Assembly (NCBI RefSeq): GCF_030704535.1
Contig: NC_081815.1
Location: 3,916,501 to 3,980,500, forward strand
Direction of reading: 5' to 3'
Length of the DNA: 64,000 nt
From: Vitis vinifera
Taxonomy: Eukaryota > Streptophyta > Magnoliopsida > Vitales > Vitaceae
The stretch's first letter is position 1. Each line of letters begins with the position of its first letter. The translations under genes were made by a program, and so were the position numbers. The notes under the pieces were generated by a model. It did no database searches, was not told the DNA's origin, and saw only the letters and a program-made list of their open reading frames with translations. This document shows positions 13,753 through 26,110 of this stretch, one piece after another.

Positions 13753-15468
13753 AGAAAAAGAAAATAGGCACTGGGAAGGGACCAAAGAAGAAATGCAAAG
13801 ACATATCTGTACATGAGTGTTGTGTTTATATGTGAGTGGTGAACCACCGATTTTTTTGAAAGCAAGCTTATCCAACAAGTTTTGTCACAGTGTGGAATAT
13901 GTAATGGAAGGATTTTGAAATCTAGTATATTTAATCTTGTGAAGAAGGTTCTTTGTTTCAATTAAGTCAACAAGCCAGGCCAACTCATACAAATGGTACA
14001 GCCTGAGGTGGTATCATTTTCAGGCAGGAAGCAACATGCTGGTCCTGCTCCTTGCGATGATTCGGGACTTAGTCAAACCGACAATTACTAGGTGGTGCCT
14101 TTGCTCTTATGGTAATGGTGGGGTTGTGGAGCCCTTTATCAGATAAGGGAGATTGCTGGAGTCAGGCATAGTGGTGGGGATCATATCCATCTCTTTGTTG
14201 GTGGCCAGGGGAGCCATATAGGCAATCAGGAGATAGGAATCCTACTATGGATGTCAATGCTCAAGCCTCGCATGAGAACCACAGAACTTGGATTTCTTCA
14301 ACATTATCCAATCCCAGAGGTTGTCTTTGCTGGGTCTGAGCATTACCAGAGGGAAGCTGATGGATTTCCATTGAAGAAACAGCAAATGGGAGTCATTATT
14401 GTGTGTCAAATTTTGCTGTTTCTGATGGAGGCCAAAAAACGCTGAAAAGCTATTTAACCCAAGGCTGTACTAAAAAGAAAAGATATCTTTGAACTCTCAG
14501 TCATGAAAAATATGATTCGAATGATCCGCATGTGGCTGGGACAGGACTTTATTGAATTGAGTCCAGCTGTGAGCAGACTTTATAAAACAGGATCTCCATA
14601 AATGGTCTGATTCCTATTTCGTGCTTTCACAAGCTCACAAAGTTATAAGAAGCTGTAAACCTCTTACATTGCGAACATGTCAATTCGAGGATTTGCGCAA
14701 CTACCCAATTGAGTTCCACATCGCTGCTAAGTTAAGGTTTGGCAATTAAGCTTATAAGCACTTGGGCGTTGCATAATTACCATAAAAGCCACAAAGTTAT
14801 CTAGTGGGAAGGTTGCTATCTAAAGGATATGTTAATCTAAAAATTCCAAACAGTTTAATAACCCAAGAGAAAAAACCCCAATAAACTTTAGTAAGGTTTG
14901 CAGGTGTGCATAAACTATTCAAAGGAGACACATGGCCTAGCTGATAAGCTAGGTTTTCACATTCTGAAATTTGAAATGGGCAATTTATAGTACAAAAAAA
15001 GAGGTGGGTGTATGATTGTCTTAGAAGCCTACAACTATAGGCATGTCGTGACCCTTAATTTGGGGCAATGAGCCCAGATCATACTGTCATCAAGAAAAAG
15101 GAAAAAAGAAAAAAGGGAAAAAGGAATACAGCAAGAAGCTGATCTCAAAGGATCTTAAAGGGACAGCCTAAAGGATCAGATATTGTTGGTTATTCTCTTC
15201 ACCTGATGTAAGATTACTGATTACCTGTCTGACCCAAATCATTGGAAAAGTATCCCAGTAATTTCTAGCGCAGGTCAATCCTCGTCCACCCAACCCATGC
15301 CATTTATTAGTTGATAGCTTCCTTACATGCTCAAAAGGTTCATTTAGAAACAGTGAGGCCAGCATAGCCACGAAATTCACATGCTTTTGTTATGGCCTAT
15401 TTCTTTATTCAGTATATTCAAGGCTATCATTTGTGTCTTGAAGAAACATTTTGGTCGGCCCCCAACAT
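13753..15468. other. AGO 3' UTR and spacer
   Basis: The first few hundred bases are probably the AGO 3' untranslated region (pyrimidine- and T-rich, no coding signal). The remainder is spacer with short random frames such as 14251-14445 and 15168-15380. No gene or RNA recognised. Confidence 0.5.
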
Positions 15469-17871
15469 TGACTCTTAAGATCATGTCTTTGATTGCTAAA
15501 TCTAGGTAGGGGTGGGGTGAATAGGACCACCGAAGCGACACATTCCTAATATGATTTTTATCTAGGTTTTAATGGTTTTAATTATTTTAATAATGAAAGG
15601 TTATAAAATAAATTTATAACACATATAGCGAAAAATTGATCTATTTTGCATTCAAAATATATACTGCAGCTATCAAAAATTTAAAATAATAACCTGGATA
15701 TCAGTTCTTCAAGCATAAAATTTTCTCCAATTGTATGAAGACTCTACGTGTATCCACACCGAAATTAATCTTTGCTATCAACCCTTTGATACGCGGAACT
15801 TAAAAAAAAAATAGAACAACACTTTTTATTTCTTTGGCGTAAAAACAAGGAGGAAAAAGATAGATCGATCCTTATTCAGATTGTGTATATATGCTATATA
15901 GCATATCCGATACAACTTCTGTTTTAAGTGATAAGATAACTCAACTAATTTGATTTTTGATTTTATCACTTAATCTATCTCTATCGTGTCCTCCTTTTTT
16001 GGGCTACTAAGAGATTCTATTGGTCCATTTGTTTTTCTTTTGCTATTTTCAATAGCATTTGAAAAACACTTTGACCAAGTCTTGTAAGTTAAAAACAAAA
16101 CCCACATCCCTCCTGTAAGTTGCTGCATGTACCCATATGTTTGCAAATGTTTAGCAAACATTCTCGTGGACTAACTTCCACGTCCAAAGAAAAATATTTT
16201 ATTTTTTTTTATCTATATATTAATTATATTCTTGGTGCTAGCAAAGAATATAATAATATTCCACATAGAACATATTTATTTATTTGATTAAAATTAAATT
16301 CTCTAATTTAATTATCAAATAATAATAAATAGCTCTTTGCAAAGATTAAAACACTCGTTTGTGTGTGACCCCGTAGGTTCATTACTAAGTTGGTAGTAAA
16401 TTAATCAAATCAATTTACTAATTAAGGTAGGCGTCTAGCAACACTCCTTAACGTCCAGATAGTATGAAGTAATATCTTTTACTTTCAAGAACCGGTAGAA
16501 GAATAATGTAATATTTCCTTCCATCATTTACAGCTCTGGGCTAACTCTAGAGTATGGTATTACTGTCAAACTCTAATAAGTCAACACATTATTTATTTAG
16601 TGAATGACTTAAGAAACTCATTTCTTCATTCATTCAATTGCCCTTGGCCAAGGTCTTATTTTTATCATAGAGCTCAAACTCATTACCACGAGTTGATGGA
16701 TTCCTTCTTGATTAATCATTAATTCTACAAGTATTTAATTATATCCAATATCCATTCAACTAGTGCCCTAAGGCATTAGGTGTCCGGGATTAAAATATAA
16801 TAAATAACTTGTTAATTACTTTGATAATCTCAGGTCAAAGAAAACTATTATATTTCTTCTTGAGAAATTCCTATTGACAATTTAAGGTAAAGATAACCAT
16901 TAGAAATTCTCAGTTGAGTCAGTTCAATGATCACATCTACATGTGCATCATCTATATATGTAATTTAACAAATGAGATATATCAATCTTTATCCAATAAA
17001 GACCATCACATATATATTGATCTATCTGGATTATTGATGTCCTGTTGACAATAATCCTATGATCAAGAACAGTTTAGATTAAAATTAATAAAAGAATTGC
17101 TTCTCATTATCATAATCTCTATCATGATAACAATTTTTCAAATTTTAATCAAGGACCTTATCATATAAACTATTTTAAACAGATATGATAATGAAATAAA
17201 GAATTAATACCTTATTAAAACTAAAGTTGATTACATGATAGATTGGATCTTGGGCATACATTTATCCCCAACAAATAATTATATTAATACTGATTACAAA
17301 TTGATTAATCTCACGAACATCACAAGTAATGTGGAAAAATCATTTACAGAGTTTTTAAAAAATACATAAATGTAAAAAGCCATGAATCGAATAATTGCAA
17401 ACAAATGGTAAACACCTTAACTATGTGATAAAGTTAGTGGATCAAACACCTTTTTGTAAAAGAATTCTTTCAAGATTATTTTTGAAAGCTTGAGAGATAA
17501 ATAACTAAGGTTATAAGTTTGACTATACTCGTGTGTTAAATCCTCATTACAACTCAAGAAAATCGTATATTTATACCAAAAACATAGAAAGAAATCACAC
17601 ATCCTAACACTAGGGAACACATCAAACATGCTACTTCATTTTGTAGTTTCAAACTTTGTTTTCTAAGCTTTCTCCAAAAGGTATACTTAGAAAATAATAT
17701 CATAGTCATTCTTCAAGTTCTAATTATTTCAAATGCATACATAACTTGTATAAAAATTAACTTTGAAGTTAGCTTAAAGTTGAATAGATCAGTAAGATCT
17801 TTGAAGGTGAGATGCATCAAATTTAATGCATAAATTGAACAAAATTGCTAACATAGACTAATATATCAACA
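15469..17871 (-). repeat. Left LTR of the relic (3' LTR), interrupted by a solo LTR
   Basis: Similar to 21556-22574 over 15469-15593 and again from 17279 on. The intervening block is a separate solo LTR. The right edge is set by the CAACA end abutting the polypurine tract; the left edge is approximate. Confidence 0.55.
15594..17273 (-). mobile_element. Solo LTR nested in the older LTR, with AATAA target duplication
   Basis: The block begins TGAAAGG and ends CCCCAACA, so on the minus strand it starts TGTTGGGGATAAATG and ends TTTCA, the TG..CA form of an LTR. The five bases AATAA occur on both sides (15589-15593 and 17274-17278). The older LTR resumes immediately after, aligning with the uninterrupted copy at 21656-21740. 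About 1,680 bp with no internal domain, so it looks like a solo LTR left by recombination. Copia-type is inferred from the TGTTGGGGATAAATG start. Confidence 0.65.
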
Positions 17872-18164
17872 ATTCCCCCTTAAAATTGTGCAATGAGAGT
17901 CCAACCCCCTCCCCCCTCCAACTCTCATGAAAACCTCAATGAACTTAAATTTAAAATCATCATAACCATTACACACTCCACATTATCTACTACATGTATT
18001 CTACACACACTCAAATAATACAAACTAGAAAAGCAAGGTAGGGAAAGAATAGATAATAAAATATACTAAAAAAATAAGCTAAAAAATAGTCATTACTCAT
18101 TTTTTTTCCACAAAAATGACAAATAAATGAAAAAGAAATAACTATGAATGTAAGGTCATAAGAA

Positions 18165-18745
18165 AGAGAAAATATATAAACTGGAGTATATGAATAACAA
18201 TGTTACATAATACCCAAAATACATCTCAAATGGAAAAGAGATGAGAAATAGCCAAATAGCAACAAAATATGATGCCTACATGTTCATATCAAGAGGAGGA
18301 AATATATATGAGCTCAATCCTGGCTGAGATGTGATCCATGACTCTAATAAAACTAGTCATTTTTCCATACTTTGGATCCTAGTATTCATTGATCTTAAGC
18401 ATGAGTTAGTAGAGGCAATGCTCACAAATATTATATCAATTTATTGAACAATATGAAGAGCAAATATATAAAAAGGAATATATGAATAAAAATATTACAT
18501 AATACCTAAAATACATCTTAAATGGAAAAAAGATAAGAAACAACCAAATAGTAACAAAATAAGATGCCTATCTGTCTATATTAGGAGGAGAAAATATGTG
18601 TGAGCTCGATCTTGGTTAAGATGTGATCCATAACTTCAATATAGTAAGTCATTTGTCCACGCTATGGATCCAAGTCTAACCAATCCTAAGCATGAGTTAG
18701 TAGGGGCAATGCTCACAAATATTATGACAATTGATTGAACAGTAT
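18165..18745. repeat. Tandem duplication, two units of about 290 bp
   Basis: Units about 18165-18455 and 18456-18745 align along their whole length. Shared landmarks are TATATGAATAA, GATGCCTA, GTGATCCAT, TATGGATCC-like and GCATGAGTTAGTAG strings in the same order and spacing. They lie in the interior of the LTR relic and have diverged by many substitutions. Confidence 0.75.
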
Positions 18746-19956
18746 GTTGGAAAAGATTAAGTATGAAAGGATCATTAGAAAGTAGCATTAAATCATTAGA
18801 ATGATCGACCCCTGAACTAGCTTTGGCTTATAAGAGAGTTGTTCCATATCCATAACCTCTACCACAACTTTGTGATGCATGACTATGACTCTTAGATGGT
18901 TCAACATCATCTAGGTCCTACTCTACAACTCTAACATCATCCTCCCCATCTTCCTTGGTTGTGAATTGGGCAATATGACTCACATGATTGGACCAAGAGA
19001 TCCTATGGATAGGTGCTAGCTAATGGAGGAGAGAGAGCTCATGCTAGAAGTCGAGCCCTTACTTATGAAGGATCCAAGAAATGATAATGAGAAAAAGTAA
19101 ACCAACTACGAATGAATTAAAGGTGTAGGATCCCATAACATCAAGGATAAATCTCCTAATATTAATTTCCCTCCTAATAAGGAGATAATGGATGAAACAA
19201 GTAGTCGAACGATAAATCTAGGTGTAATGAGAAGTTGGATAGAATAAACTGCACTTGAATGCATCAATTAGTCATGTTGGCTTAATGACATCTCTAAAAG
19301 AGACGTAAATATGTAAGAGACAAGCCTTTCTATAAAGTGTATGAGCAACAACCTCATACTTAGTTGATAAGGGGTTCGAAACATTAGGTACCTTGTGTAG
19401 AGCAATGTCTCAGTATGATCAAATGTCTAACACTCAACAGATCAAACATGAGGTTACTATAAAGGCTAATTCATTTATTAAAACACTAAATTATACCCCA
19501 AGCATGTACTCATAGATGTTAGCATAGAACATCTATATGTAGTGATGGTATGCAACCTCTCAAATAGAAACAAGAGGTTCTCAACCCTAATTATGAAAAA
19601 TGTAGGGAATAAGAGTATCCTTGAAATAAATAAATAAATAAAGATAATTTGACACTTAACCTCAACATGCTACTTGAAGAATCGCTCATTGAAAGTAGCA
19701 TTATGCTCTACAGATTGGAAGCAATGTAAAAGTAAGTTATCAATCGTATAAGAGATGGGCAAGTGTCTTAGAGCAAGGAAACCTAGAACGAGATGGTTAC
19801 CTACTATTGGAACCTTTACTATAGGCTATAAGGAAAAAGAAGGAAAACAAAATAAATAGGAATTAGCCTAGAAAAATGTATGGTCAAAAGTGTTTTGGAC
19901 TTCGTATTGAAATCCTCTACAAAGTCAAATATGTAGAATTGTGCAAAGCCACTAAA

Positions 19957-20582
19957 GAACACACATAAGAAGTTAAAAGAATAAGCATATGAACGCAAAA
20001 TGGGAAAAATAAGAACACGAAAGGGATTTAAAGTTGTGGTATGATGTTTTCATAAATGAAGTTGGAACATCCCATATGAAACATTGGAACATTCCTCAAC
20101 AAAGTGAATGATTTGAATGACATCCTTTATTGAGCATTTGAATGTCTAAAGCAAATTTTGCATACATATTTTATGCTCTTTTCCATCATTTCAAGCATGC
20201 CAAGCATGTATCTTACATAAGAAACGTTAAAATTAACCTACATAACAACCCATAATGTGATAACCTTGAGAACACGCATAAGAAGTTAAAATAATGAACA
20301 TAGGAACGCAAAATGGGAAAAATAAGAGCATGAAAGGGATTTAAAGTTGTGGTATGATGTTTTCATAAAGGACGTTGGAACATCCCATATAAAACATTTG
20401 AACATTCCTCAACAAAGTGAATGATTTGAATGGCATCCTTTATTGAACATTTGAATGTCTAAAGCAAAATTTGCATACATATTTTATGCTCTTTTCCATC
20501 ATTTCAAGCATGCCAAGCGTGTATCTTACACAAGAAATGTCAAAATTAACCTACACAACAACCCATAATGTGACAACCTTGA
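19957..20582. repeat. Tandem duplication, two units of 313 bp
   Basis: Units 19957-20269 and 20270-20582 are highly similar, with shared GAACAC.CATAAGAAG starts, GGGATTTAAAGTTGTGGTAT, and ends at AACCTTGA. They are much less diverged than the 18.2-18.7 kb pair, so this duplication is younger. Both lie inside the LTR relic. Confidence 0.85.
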
Positions 20583-21555
20583 GAACATCACCTAAATTAT
20601 TCTCAAATCACTTTGAAATTTATGTTAAATCTTCAAGAATTATGATTCATAGAAAATAGTTCAATAAAAAAAATTAACTCACTATGCCTAGATAAAAGTG
20701 AAAGTTTACAAATTATAAAATGAATCAAATCAATGTAATTGAAAAAAAAAAAGTCAATGATTTTTCAATCTCATAAAGAATACGACATGTATAATAATTG
20801 AAAATCAACTTCATAGTTAAAAACAATTACACCCTTCCCAAGATCATCAATTCATTAACCTAATTATTTCATCAAATTAATTTAGGGTCTTCAATGTGAC
20901 AACATTAAATTTGACTTTATTCAAGCCAAATTTCTATTTAACACAAGATATGTTTCAAAAATCATTTAATGGTAGTCACTTTAAGTCTAAATCTTTTAAG
21001 AAGAAATCTTAATATTTTTCTTACTATCTTTGATTTGGAAATTCTTTCTCTTAAGTTAAAGCAAGAATTTACTATATCATTGAGTTTAGTATATAACTTA
21101 GATAATGTCTTATCTTCACTTATTTCAATACTTTCAAATTTAGTAATTAATATTTGTAATTTGGATAACTTCAAAGTAAAAGTGCTCCTTGTGAGTTACT
21201 GTTCCATGTCTCTTTAACATATTTATAGGTTGCACTCCTACAAAACTCATTAAAACTCACACAATTAGAAATACAATGAAGGGTTTTAACATTTGTCTCA
21301 CTTCCCTTATTATCTAATTTATCTCATTTTGGCTTGATCTTTAATTCACCGATTGCCCTACCATTCTTATAAATAAAACCCCCTACTCCATTGCGTTGCT
21401 TACCTTTTCACCTTATATATATATTTTAAAAAATTCATTTAAACCATTTAGTTAAGGTAGTTATTTCAATAAAGACCGATGGACAATTTATACATGTTCT
21501 AACTCTTTGTGGTTTTATGGATCATGAGTTATCTAAGAGAAAATGAAAATTGTAA

Positions 21556-22574
21556 TAACACTTATAAGATCATGTCTTAATTGATAAAACTGCCAAGAGG
21601 GGTGGAAAAGGGTGAATAGGTTGTCCAAGATAGATATCACTAGTATTTAATTTTCATCCAAATTTTAATTTGTATCAATAATGATTAAAAATCATTCAAT
21701 CACATACAAATATAATATATGTTATGTGGAAAGGCCACCTATAAAGTTTCCTAGAAACCATGTAGATGTAAAAAATTATAGATTAAATGGCCACAAACAA
21801 ATCTAATAACTATGAAAGAAAAAATGTATACAAAATTACTTGACTCGGATACACCTACTTATAGGTCTTATACTAGACAAAACCTTTATAGGACTTTAAA
21901 TACTCGACGTAGCACCTCGTGCTCTTTAATGAACACTTTCAACCATGTGTTGAAACTAGTGGATCAAACATTATTTTTTTGTTGAAGAATTCTTTCAAGA
22001 TAGCTCTTGAAAGCTTGAGAGATGGAGAATTTAGGTTATAGGGATGACTATATTCTTGTGTGTCATTTCCCCATTACAACTCAATAAAATCATATATCTA
22101 TGAAACCTAATAAATAATTTTGAAGAACAATTTTAAACTTAGTTTTACAAAAATACCCTTAAAAATATGAAGAATGGATTTAGAATATGTGAAATAGACT
22201 TGACCACGTAAACATAAAAGACTAACATTTGATTGTTGGGGGTTGTTCGAGTACTAGGGAGGGTGTTTGATTGTCCTATAGGTCAGGATGTTTGATTGTC
22301 CTATAGGTCAACGGTTGAATGCCTTTCAAAACGTTTGAACATTTTATATCTTTTTTGAGTTCATAACTTCATTTTTTGTATTTTCTTCAAAATATACGTC
22401 TTATAATTATATTATTCAAATTCTAATTACTTCAAATATGCATATAATTCATAGAAGAATCAATTTTAAAGTAGCTTTAAATTGAATGATACCAATCAAA
22501 TATTTGGAAGGAAAATATTTCAAACTCAATGCATAAATAAAATAATTTTTTTAATCTAAACTGATAAATCAACA
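21556..22574 (-). repeat. Right LTR of the relic (5' LTR)
   Basis: Uninterrupted copy of the repeat at 15469-17871. It contains a short internal tandem repeat, GTTTGATTGTCCTATAGGTC, twice at about 22266-22310. A clear primer-binding site next to it was not recognised. Edges are approximate. Confidence 0.5.
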
Positions 22575-24230
22575 CAAGACTTTGAAGCACATTGCACCTT
22601 TTAATGTCCTGATCAATACGAAGGTTCACACACAGTAGAAAAATAAATATCGATATGACTGGAGAAGATGAGAGGCATTGAATTAATGGAGAGGAAAGAC
22701 TTCCGATAAATAGTGAATAGTGAGGGCGCTCTAGTTGAAGAGGAGTCTCAATCAGTACCAAAACTAAGAGAGTGAGAGGAAGGGTGATATCAATGTCGAC
22801 ACGTGGGAGAAAATTGACACGTGAAGGTGCTGGGTTGCAGGGCATGTGTGGTCCCTGGCCATCATGCAAGTGTGGGTACTGGGTGTGCCCAAACACCTCA
22901 CTACGTCCTCTCTTCCTTCCCCCCACCCCTTAACTCCTTCACGTGATTCACTCAATAAACCTCCCACATATTCCCCACCCTCACCCTCTGCTTTTAGGTC
23001 TTTTTCCTAACCACACTCCCACACTGTATACATAATTTTTAATCTTGCGTTGTACCCACCACCAGTTAAAGTGAATATATGAAGAATCTTCTTTTATTTT
23101 CTTTATTTTTATTTATTTATTTTTTTGGGTTGTGATGAATGTATGTCGTCGACATGGCAAATGGTTACATTGAGAGGATAACCAAAATGCAAAGATGAAA
23201 CCTAAAAACTGTAAGTCAGCCAGCGAGCCAGCTGAAAAGGGAGGACAGGTGAGGGTCAGGCACAGTTTGCAGAGGTGGACAGACCCCTCATGTGACCATA
23301 CTTTCACTCCCATCATTATTACGCTCTTGGGTCCCGTTTGCTTAATGCCCCCCTTTCATTTTCTTCCATACATTTCATTTCATGCATAGAACTATCTCAG
23401 AGTGTATGAAAGAATCATTTACTTTGAGAAAAAAATAAAAATTAATACCAGAAATGATGATTCATCACCCTTTGTTATGAAATCGAGTCCAAGGGAAAGA
23501 AACGAGGGTATACACTTATGTATATTCAGTGTATGGAGGCCAGGTGAGAGAAAAAAGGTGAAAGAGCGGGTGTGGTGGGCAAAAGTTGTTTTGCCTTAAA
23601 TGGGGTACCATTTGAAATGTGATTGTTCTTCTAATAGAAGGGTTGGGCAGGCGACACGGCAATTATTGCAAGGCTAAAAGGGTTAAATTGAATGGGACTT
23701 GGTCCAGTACCCACCATTGCAAAGGCCGGGAAATGGGGTGGACGGCTTCCTACTGTTTTTAGTAAATGCTCACTTTACTTTGTAGCATTGAATTTGAAAT
23801 AGGCCAACTTGGGTGGCTAAGTAGTGGGCAGTTGGTCACAGGCAGCAATCCAAAGCTGCATTAGAGTGATGCTGCGAAATAATTAGCTCTACCTCTCAAA
23901 GCAATTCCTCATTTAGCATTTTGTAATAGCCTTGCATCAAATGGTTGCTTCTGCATTGGAATTTGCTTTTTGGATTCGGCTGGAATGCCTAATCTCCGCT
24001 TCATTTTCATTTTAATAAGGGTCATCTGAGATCATGGATCCATCCAAAGTTTGGCTTTTTTTTTTTTTTTTCAAATGAGAAATTAATAAGAATTGGTATG
24101 GATTATAATTGAAATAGAGAAAGCTAGTATGGGTAGTTCCTTTGACTGTGGAGAGGAGGAAGGGGATGTTTATGAAATAATTGATTTCATTGAAGGAATA
24201 GACTATGCAACCAAAATCCAATTACAAGTT
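22575..24230. other. Spacer between LTR relic and DELLA gene
   Basis: No gene recognised. The 149-codon minus frame at 22477-22926 has no family resemblance and overlaps the LTR edge. Three CACGTG cores occur in 22799-22945, two of them within 20 bp. The part next to 24231 probably includes the DELLA 3' UTR; a T-run lies at about 24056-24071. Confidence 0.5.
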
Positions 24231-25829
24231 TTAGAGGAGATTATTATGATTTATAACTGTGTCTAGGAGGGGTTGCCAAGCCGAAGCCGCTATGAGAGGG
24301 CGGCTGTGCCAGCCTAGCGTCAAACACCCGTCATGCTCCTCAACACAGTACCCCTCAGCCGAGAACAGCGTCAGCAGCATACTGGCTTGTTTGAACGCAT
24401 TGGATCCCAGGTTCAACGGCCTGAACCCTGCTGCTCCAAGCCGATTCCTCCACTTAGCCAACGGCTCGTGCCTTTCCACTCGAGCCGACCCTTCGCAACA
24501 CAACACGTTGCATATCTCTTTCTGGATGTAAATCTCGGCTACGGCTTTCTCCGGCTGGAGAGAGCAAGCCTCTAGGGAATCGAACATTGTGGAGTAGTAG
24601 TACAGGGCCTCGGTGAACCGATCCAAGAACTCTGATTGGTTATGATTCGCTTCCTGTTCAACCACTGTCACGATTTTCGGGTTCAAGCTTCGGATCCACC
24701 CAAGCACCGTTTCTATGGCAGACACCCGGGTCGGACCGGATCCGAGAAGCCGGTGAAGCTGCATGATTGAGTTTATAGCTACGGCTTCCTTTGGGCTCAC
24801 CTGTAGCATCCACGGCTTCACATCTTCCAGCCGCGAAGCTGCCACACCACGAAAAGCGAAGCGGACGTTGACGGACCGGGCTAACTCAGCGAGCCGGAGA
24901 CCGATTTCTCGGAGCGAGTCGCGGCCGTCAGGCGATGGGGGACCAATGCCTGTCAAACGGAGTAAAGGAGGCCCACCGGGACGCAGGGCTAGGGCTTGAA
25001 TAAGAGCCGGCCATTGTAAGCCGTGCATTAGGTTGAAGTCAACGACGTGGACGCAATCGTGGCCGTCGAAAGCTTCTAAGATGGCTTGATTAGCCGTGAA
25101 GTGAGCGAATTTCAGGTACGGACAAGCCTCGTAGAAGTGATGATATAAAATCTCGTTCTCGTTAGACCAGCCAGTGGCGCAGGGGGCCTGCGGTGTGAAT
25201 ACACGGCGGTTGAGTGCGTCAATGAAGTAGCGAGCGACTTTCCCGATGCCGCAGCCAGTGTTTACACGAGTCAGCAAAGCCTGCATCTCTTCAATTAGCG
25301 ATCCAGCCAAGGGTAGATCGCCACGTTGGACTGACTCAGCACACGTCATCATCATGTGCACCAATCTGATACCGGAATCTTCTTCCATCGCTGTAACCAC
25401 CGTCAACTGATGAGTGAGTTCTTGCTGCTGCTGCTGAGGTGTATGATGTTCCACCCACGAATTGTTGCAAACCGTCTGATTTATGGCGGGGCTCACCACG
25501 CTGTCAATATAAGTGAGATCAGAAAAATCCGATAGATCAGAAGGTATTGACACGGGCGGATTGAACTCGAAGAGCATCGAGTCCACCCAGGAGGCGATAT
25601 CGGAGGGGTTGCAGTGAAGAACATCGGAGGCCAGCTGTGAGATCTCCGACGGAGCGTTGACCATCACCGTCTCCAGTCGCTCCAGACGCTGGGCGACTTG
25701 ATGGAGCTCCGTAGAGCGGACCTTGTAGCCGGCGCCGGCGAGAAGTCCATCGATGTCAGACGGTTTGGCGGCAGAAGAGGGGGAGCTGGTGGTGCTGCCG
25801 GTAGAGATGGCAGAGTCGTAAGGCCCCAT
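24231..25829 (-). CDS. DELLA-type GRAS transcriptional regulator, DGLLA variant
   Basis: Nuclear GRAS-family repressor of gibberellin responses, 532 residues, single exon. The open frame extends 18 codons further upstream but begins with TTG and is preceded by an in-frame TAA. The first in-frame ATG (25829-25827) is therefore taken as the start. Motifs: DGLLAGAGYKVRS at 27-39 in place of DELLAxLGYKVRS; LERLE at 49-53; DVLHCNPSD at 69-77 in place of TVHYNPSD; a short Q run; LHR I from about 154; VHVVD at 260-264; the PFYRE and RVER regions; and a SAW end (W518, SRPLIAASAW). The GRAS core is complete. The altered DELLA and TVHYNP motifs, which in canonical proteins contact the GID1 receptor, suggest weaker or altered gibberellin-induced turnover (inference). 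It belongs to an RGL-like sub-lineage; the exact orthologue is unknown. Confidence 0.93.
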   Translation of the reverse strand: MGPYDSAISTGSTTSSPSSAAKPSDIDGLLAGAGYKVRSTELHQVAQRLERLETVMVNAPSEISQLASDVLHCNPSDIASWVDSMLFEFNPPVSIPSDLSDFSDLTYIDSVVSPAINQTVCNNSWVEHHTPQQQQQELTHQLTVVTAMEEDSGIRLVHMMMTCAESVQRGDLPLAGSLIEEMQALLTRVNTGCGIGKVARYFIDALNRRVFTPQAPCATGWSNENEILYHHFYEACPYLKFAHFTANQAILEAFDGHDCVHVVDFNLMHGLQWPALIQALALRPGGPPLLRLTGIGPPSPDGRDSLREIGLRLAELARSVNVRFAFRGVAASRLEDVKPWMLQVSPKEAVAINSIMQLHRLLGSGPTRVSAIETVLGWIRSLNPKIVTVVEQEANHNQSEFLDRFTEALYYYSTMFDSLEACSLQPEKAVAEIYIQKEICNVLCCEGSARVERHEPLAKWRNRLGAAGFRPLNLGSNAFKQASMLLTLFSAEGYCVEEHDGCLTLGWHSRPLIAASAWQPLLDTVINHNNLL

Positions 25830-26110
25830 ATGGGAGTGATGCTGCGTGGGGGGATGGGTTTTCCAATTCAAATCAGATAGCAAGTATTTGCTTTATGGAT
25901 TGTGGGAATCATACCTGATTCTAGAGAGAGAGAGAGAAAGAGTGAGTAGACTTGGGGAGTGAGAAGTGATAGGCGAAGGAGAGGGGAAAATGGGTTCCTT
26001 CCGTAGAGAGAAAGAGAGAGGGAGTGTGTGATTGGTAAAGGGGAAAGCCAATATTGATTTTGAGAATGAGAGAGAAAGGACGTAGGGCCCTGAGATGACA
26101 TGGATCATGT
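25830..26110 (-). promoter_or_regulatory. Pyrimidine-rich leader of the DELLA gene
   Basis: On the minus strand this is strongly CT-rich (GA runs on the plus strand at 25921-25940 and 26005-26020), typical of plant 5' leaders and Y-patch promoters. Frames here (25868-26135) read as low-complexity Ser/Leu and are not thought to be genes. No TATA box is evident. Confidence 0.45.

Larger units (their letters stand above)
15469..22574 (-). mobile_element. Decayed LTR retrotransposon relic (Copia-like termini), broken
   Basis: Two related direct repeats, about 15469-17871 and 21556-22574, flank about 3.7 kb of AT-rich interior. Both repeats share an outer segment around AAGATCATGTCTT followed by a GGGTGAATAGG-type motif. 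They also share an inner segment (17420-17580 with 21950-22110) and a TATCAACA-like end. Read on the minus strand, a polypurine tract (17872-17886, complement of ATTCCCCCTTAAAAT) sits directly before the TGTTGATA start of the left repeat, as expected for a 3' LTR. The interior holds no intact gag or pol, only decayed sequence. Copies differ strongly, so the insertion is old. Family assignment rests on termini only. Confidence 0.6.

Noticed and set aside
22477-22926. 149-codon minus-strand frame
   Set aside because: It overlaps the LTR edge, is low in recognisable motifs and has no promoter or splice support.
22797-22945. Cluster of CACGTG G-box cores
   Set aside because: The cores lie downstream of the DELLA gene with no gene starting nearby, so a regulatory role has no target here.
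25830-25883. 18-codon N-terminal extension of the DELLA frame
   Set aside because: It opens with TTG and is preceded by an in-frame TAA; the first ATG is at 25829. I saw no upstream exon that would splice into it.
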